From JANSWY01 sp965243755 (lineage in GTDB: Bacteria > Bacteroidota > Bacteroidia > Cytophagales > Cyclobacteriaceae), in NCBI GenBank assembly GCA_965243755.1, contig CBDEVW010000002.1, positions 62,001 to 126,000 on the forward strand: a stretch of DNA of 64,000 nucleotides, read 5' to 3'. Position 1 is the stretch's first letter, and each line of letters opens with the position of its first letter. This document shows, in pieces, positions 61,390-64,000 of this stretch. A program made the translations under genes and the position numbers. A model generated the notes under the pieces. It saw only the letters and a list, made by a program, of their open reading frames with translations. It had not been told where the DNA came from and made no database searches.

Positions 61390-62466
61390 TTAATGACTTA
61401 CTTTAACATAACTGCCTAACCACTTGATGTCCTGAATGTTTTCTTTCAGCGCTTCCTGCACTTTTGGCTCCTGGAAGTGGCCATCAAAATCTATATAAAA
61501 TACATACTTAAATCTGGACCCAACTTTTGCCGGCCGACTTTCTACTTTGGTCAGGTTGATTCCTGCCTCATGAAACTTCTGTAGAAAATTTACCAGCGAA
61601 CCTGGCTCATGGGATAATCTTGCAAGAATGGAAGTTTTGTCCGATCCGCTAATGGCATTTTCAAATTGTTTCCCAAGGATTAAAAATCTCGTGTGGTTTT
61701 CTGAAGAGTCCTCGATATTCTGGTATTGAATGGGCAAATGATACTGTTTGGCAGCTATTGGGCTGCAAATTGCAGCACTGTTCACTTCTTCCAGTGCCAT
61801 TTTACAGGCTGTAGAAGTGGAGCTGACAGGAACCAGCTTAATGTCATTATTGAAAGTATCAGCAAGGAATTTCCTGCACTGTTTGAAAGCTATATCTTTA
61901 GAGTAAATTCTGTCAATCTTATTGAGGTCTTCACTTCTTGCGGCAAATGCAAAATGAATTGGCAATATTATTTCTGCCACTATCATTACTTCTGACGTTC
62001 CCAGTAAATCCATTGTTTCCTGAACCACTCCTTCCTGATTGTTTTCCACAGGAACTACTCCAAACCTGACACGCTCTGTTTCCACTGCCTGAAAAACTGC
62101 CTCTATAGAATTAAGCGGTTGATAGTCGCTCATGTATCCGTACCTCGATTCTGCTGCCTGGTGAGTGAAGCTTCCCTCAGGGCCCAGATAAGCTACTTTT
62201 TCGGGTAATTCGTAGTTTCTGCTAACCGCAAAAATCTCCAGGAATATCGCTTCAATGGCAGACCTGTTCAACAGACCTGTATTTAATTTCTCCAGGCGAT
62301 CTATAATGGCCTTTTCTCTCTCCGGACGGTAAATAGCTGTTTGATTGTGTTTTTTCAGGTGACCAATCTCCCGGACAATATCCAGTCGCTGGTTCAACAA
62401 GTCCAGCAGTTTCTGATCGATTTCATCTATCCCTTTTCTGAGTTGCTCAAGCTTATCCAAAATCAA
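61390..62466 (-). CDS. pheA: bifunctional chorismate mutase / prephenate dehydratase
   Basis: A 358-residue P-protein for phenylalanine synthesis. An N-terminal AroQ chorismate mutase domain (about 1-85; IDEIDQKLLDLLNQRLDIVREIG) is followed by a prephenate dehydratase domain (VAYLGPEGSFTHQAA..., with the TRF motif in NHTRFLILG). A C-terminal ACT regulatory domain has ESRPAKVGSRFKYVFYIDFDGH. The ESRP motif points to phenylalanine feedback inhibition. The glyA gene is divergent from it. Confidence 0.94.
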   Translation of the reverse strand: MILDKLEQLRKGIDEIDQKLLDLLNQRLDIVREIGHLKKHNQTAIYRPEREKAIIDRLEKLNTGLLNRSAIEAIFLEIFAVSRNYELPEKVAYLGPEGSFTHQAAESRYGYMSDYQPLNSIEAVFQAVETERVRFGVVPVENNQEGVVQETMDLLGTSEVMIVAEIILPIHFAFAARSEDLNKIDRIYSKDIAFKQCRKFLADTFNNDIKLVPVSSTSTACKMALEEVNSAAICSPIAAKQYHLPIQYQNIEDSSENHTRFLILGKQFENAISGSDKTSILARLSHEPGSLVNFLQKFHEAGINLTKVESRPAKVGSRFKYVFYIDFDGHFQEPKVQEALKENIQDIKWLGSYVKVSH

Positions 62467-62604
62467 ATAATTTTTACGCCAATTGTAGTTGCAATTTATA
62501 TGCTTTTTGAGGGGAAATGGGGTTTATTTGAATGTAATTTTTGATGTTGGTTATATCAAATGCATGACCTATTTTTGGCCTTCATTTTATAACTCACCAA
62601 AATT

Positions 62605-63876
62605 ATGCAGAAAGATAGTCAGGTTTTTGATTTGATTCAAAAAGAGCAGGAGAGACAACTCAATGGATTGGAATTGATCGCTTCTGAAAATTTCGCTTCC
62701 CCGCAGGTGATGGAGGCAGCAGGAAGTGTTTTAACCAACAAATACGCAGAAGGACTTCCTGGGAAAAGATATTATGCAGGGTGTGAGTTTGTAGATGAAA
62801 TAGAAAACCTGGCAATTGACAGAATCAAAGAACTTTTCGGAGCAACATGGGCCAATGTACAACCTCATTCTGGCGCACAGGCCAATGCAGCAGTAATGCT
62901 TGCTGTTTTGAATGCCGGCGACAAAATATTAGGCTTTGATCTTTCTCATGGCGGTCACCTTACACACGGGTCGCCCGTTAACTTCTCCGGAAAACTATAC
63001 CAGCCTACATTCTATGGTGTTGACAAAGAAACTGGCACCATTGACATGGACAAGGTACATGATACGGCCAAAAAGGAAATGCCAAAGTTGATCATATGTG
63101 GTGCATCTGCTTATAGTAGGGACTGGGATTATGAAAGTTTCCGTGCAATTGCCGACGAGGTAGGTGCTTTGCTACTTGCAGATATTTCACATCCATCGGG
63201 GCTTATTGCAAGAGGCCTGCTGAATGACCCACTGGAGTATTGCCATATTGTGACCACTACAACCCACAAAACACTTCGTGGACCAAGAGGTGGTCTGATT
63301 ATGTTAAGAGATGATTTTGATAACCCGTTTGGTTTGAAAACACCAAAAGGTGTAATTAAAAAAATGTCTGCTTTGTTGGATTCGGGAGTTTTTCCAGGAA
63401 CGCAGGGCGGACCGTTGGAGCATATTATTGCTGCAAAGGCAGTTGCTTTTGGAGAAGCCTTATCAGATAAGTACATGGACTATGTGATCCAAGTGCAGAA
63501 AAATGCTCAGGCGATGAGTGAAGCTCTTGTTAACAAAGGGTTTGATGTCATCTCAGGAGGTACTGATAACCATCTGATGTTGATTGATTTAAGATCAAAG
63601 AACATCACTGGTAAAGATGCAGAAAACGCATTGATAAAGGCGGATATTACCGTGAACAAAAACATGGTGCCATTTGATGAAAAGTCCCCATTCGTTACTT
63701 CTGGAATGAGGGTAGGAACTGCTGCAGTAACCACTCGTGGATTGGTAGAGTCTGATATGCCAAGAATCGTTGATTACATTGATCAGGTAATATCCAATCC
63801 TGAAAATGATGGTGTGATCCAGGAAGTTAAAAAGTCAATCAATGAATGGATGAAGGGTTACCCACTCTTCAAGTAA
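62605..63876 (+). CDS. glyA: serine hydroxymethyltransferase
   Basis: A 423-residue PLP enzyme converting serine and tetrahydrofolate to glycine and methylene-THF. LIASENFASPQV, YAEGLPGKRYYAGCEFVD, ADISHPSGLIARG and the PLP lysine motif VTTTTHKTLRGPRGGLI are all present. The start ATG at 62605 (MQKDSQVFDLIQKEQERQ) is standard. The next gene, tatC, begins two bases after the stop. Confidence 0.97.
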   Translation: MQKDSQVFDLIQKEQERQLNGLELIASENFASPQVMEAAGSVLTNKYAEGLPGKRYYAGCEFVDEIENLAIDRIKELFGATWANVQPHSGAQANAAVMLAVLNAGDKILGFDLSHGGHLTHGSPVNFSGKLYQPTFYGVDKETGTIDMDKVHDTAKKEMPKLIICGASAYSRDWDYESFRAIADEVGALLLADISHPSGLIARGLLNDPLEYCHIVTTTTHKTLRGPRGGLIMLRDDFDNPFGLKTPKGVIKKMSALLDSGVFPGTQGGPLEHIIAAKAVAFGEALSDKYMDYVIQVQKNAQAMSEALVNKGFDVISGGTDNHLMLIDLRSKNITGKDAENALIKADITVNKNMVPFDEKSPFVTSGMRVGTAAVTTRGLVESDMPRIVDYIDQVISNPENDGVIQEVKKSINEWMKGYPLFK

Positions 63877-63877
63877 T

Positions 63878-64000
63878 ATGAGCACTCCCCTTGATCAAAT
63901 AGGTGAAGAATCAGAAATGTCCTTTTTGGACCATCTGGAAGAGCTCCGGTGGCATCTGATCAGAGGCCTGTTGGCGGTAGGTGTATTTTCGATTGTGGCA
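63878..64000 (+). CDS. tatC: Sec-independent translocase TatC, 5' part only (partial)
   Basis: The window ends in an open frame of 41 codons from ATG 63878. The sequence EMSFLDHLEELRWHLIRGLLAVGVF is the conserved TatC N-terminus up to its first transmembrane helix; it begins 1 bp after the glyA stop, so the two genes are probably one transcript. TatC is the twin-arginine signal receptor. The rest lies outside the window. Confidence 0.93.
   Translation, partial: MSTPLDQIGEESEMSFLDHLEELRWHLIRGLLAVGVFSIVA

Noticed and set aside
1..64000. CRISPR array, prophage or transposon
   Set aside because: No regularly spaced repeats, integrase, transposase or phage structural genes were seen.

Overview
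This is a contiguous piece of a Bacteroidota chromosome, most likely a marine or environmental member of the order Cytophagales. The evidence is base composition near 40% GC, promoters with the Bacteroidota -7 element TAnnTTTG, many periplasmic and outer-membrane proteins typical of the phylum (head-GIN, HmuY, DUF6607, DUF5723, imelysin and DUF4856 families, carboxypeptidase-regulatory TonB receptors), and GH3 next to lptB. The genus cannot be fixed from the sequence alone. I see no prophage, transposase, integrase or CRISPR array. Most genes are intact housekeeping genes.

Layout. 1-8.3 kb: partial AI-2E transporter, SRAP peptidase, metallophosphoesterase, two tRNA genes (Leu-TAA, Gly-GCC) with terminators, a head-GIN lipoprotein, a fatty-acid desaturase, a PD40 lipoprotein and mutS. 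8.4-10.5 kb: two tandem TlpA-type thioredoxins and a SpoU RNA methyltransferase. 10.5-26.7 kb: a dense iron/haem island. It holds three TonB-dependent receptors; a leftward operon of DUF4856 lipoprotein, imelysin, HTTM/gamma-carboxylase-like membrane protein and FecA-like receptor; an orphan LuxR response regulator; a HmuR-like receptor coupled to a HmuY-like lipoprotein and a DUF6607 protein; a 53-residue Cys/Lys-rich peptide; three small proteins that appear to be paralogues; and a ferritin. A recurrent 19-bp dyad, best form ATTTAGAATGATTCTAAAT, lies on or just after the promoters of these units, so they look like one metal-controlled regulon.

26.7-46.2 kb: fumC, a SPOR-like protein, map, a VOC protein, a ClC channel, then a 467-bp gap with four DnaA-type boxes that is a candidate replication origin. 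Next come two redoxins, an M1 peptidase, a PBP-fold protein without a signal peptide, GH3, lptB, recJ, a short GC-rich structured intergenic sequence, a Crp-type regulator, DinB, an unknown protein, a VTT membrane protein, ferrochelatase and two outer-membrane barrel proteins. 46.4-64 kb: cysteine desulfurase, glmM, mazG, tonB, an ECF sigma factor with a small membrane partner, rluA, a PLP deaminase, a lipoprotein/DUF5723 pair, radA, an M3-family protein that has lost all its zinc ligands, pheA, glyA and the start of tatC.

Most notable for follow-up: the shared promoter-operator module of the iron island, the trio of small paralogues and the Cys-rich peptide around ferritin, the gamma-carboxylase-like protein inside an imelysin operon, the catalytically dead M3 peptidase, and the candidate oriC.
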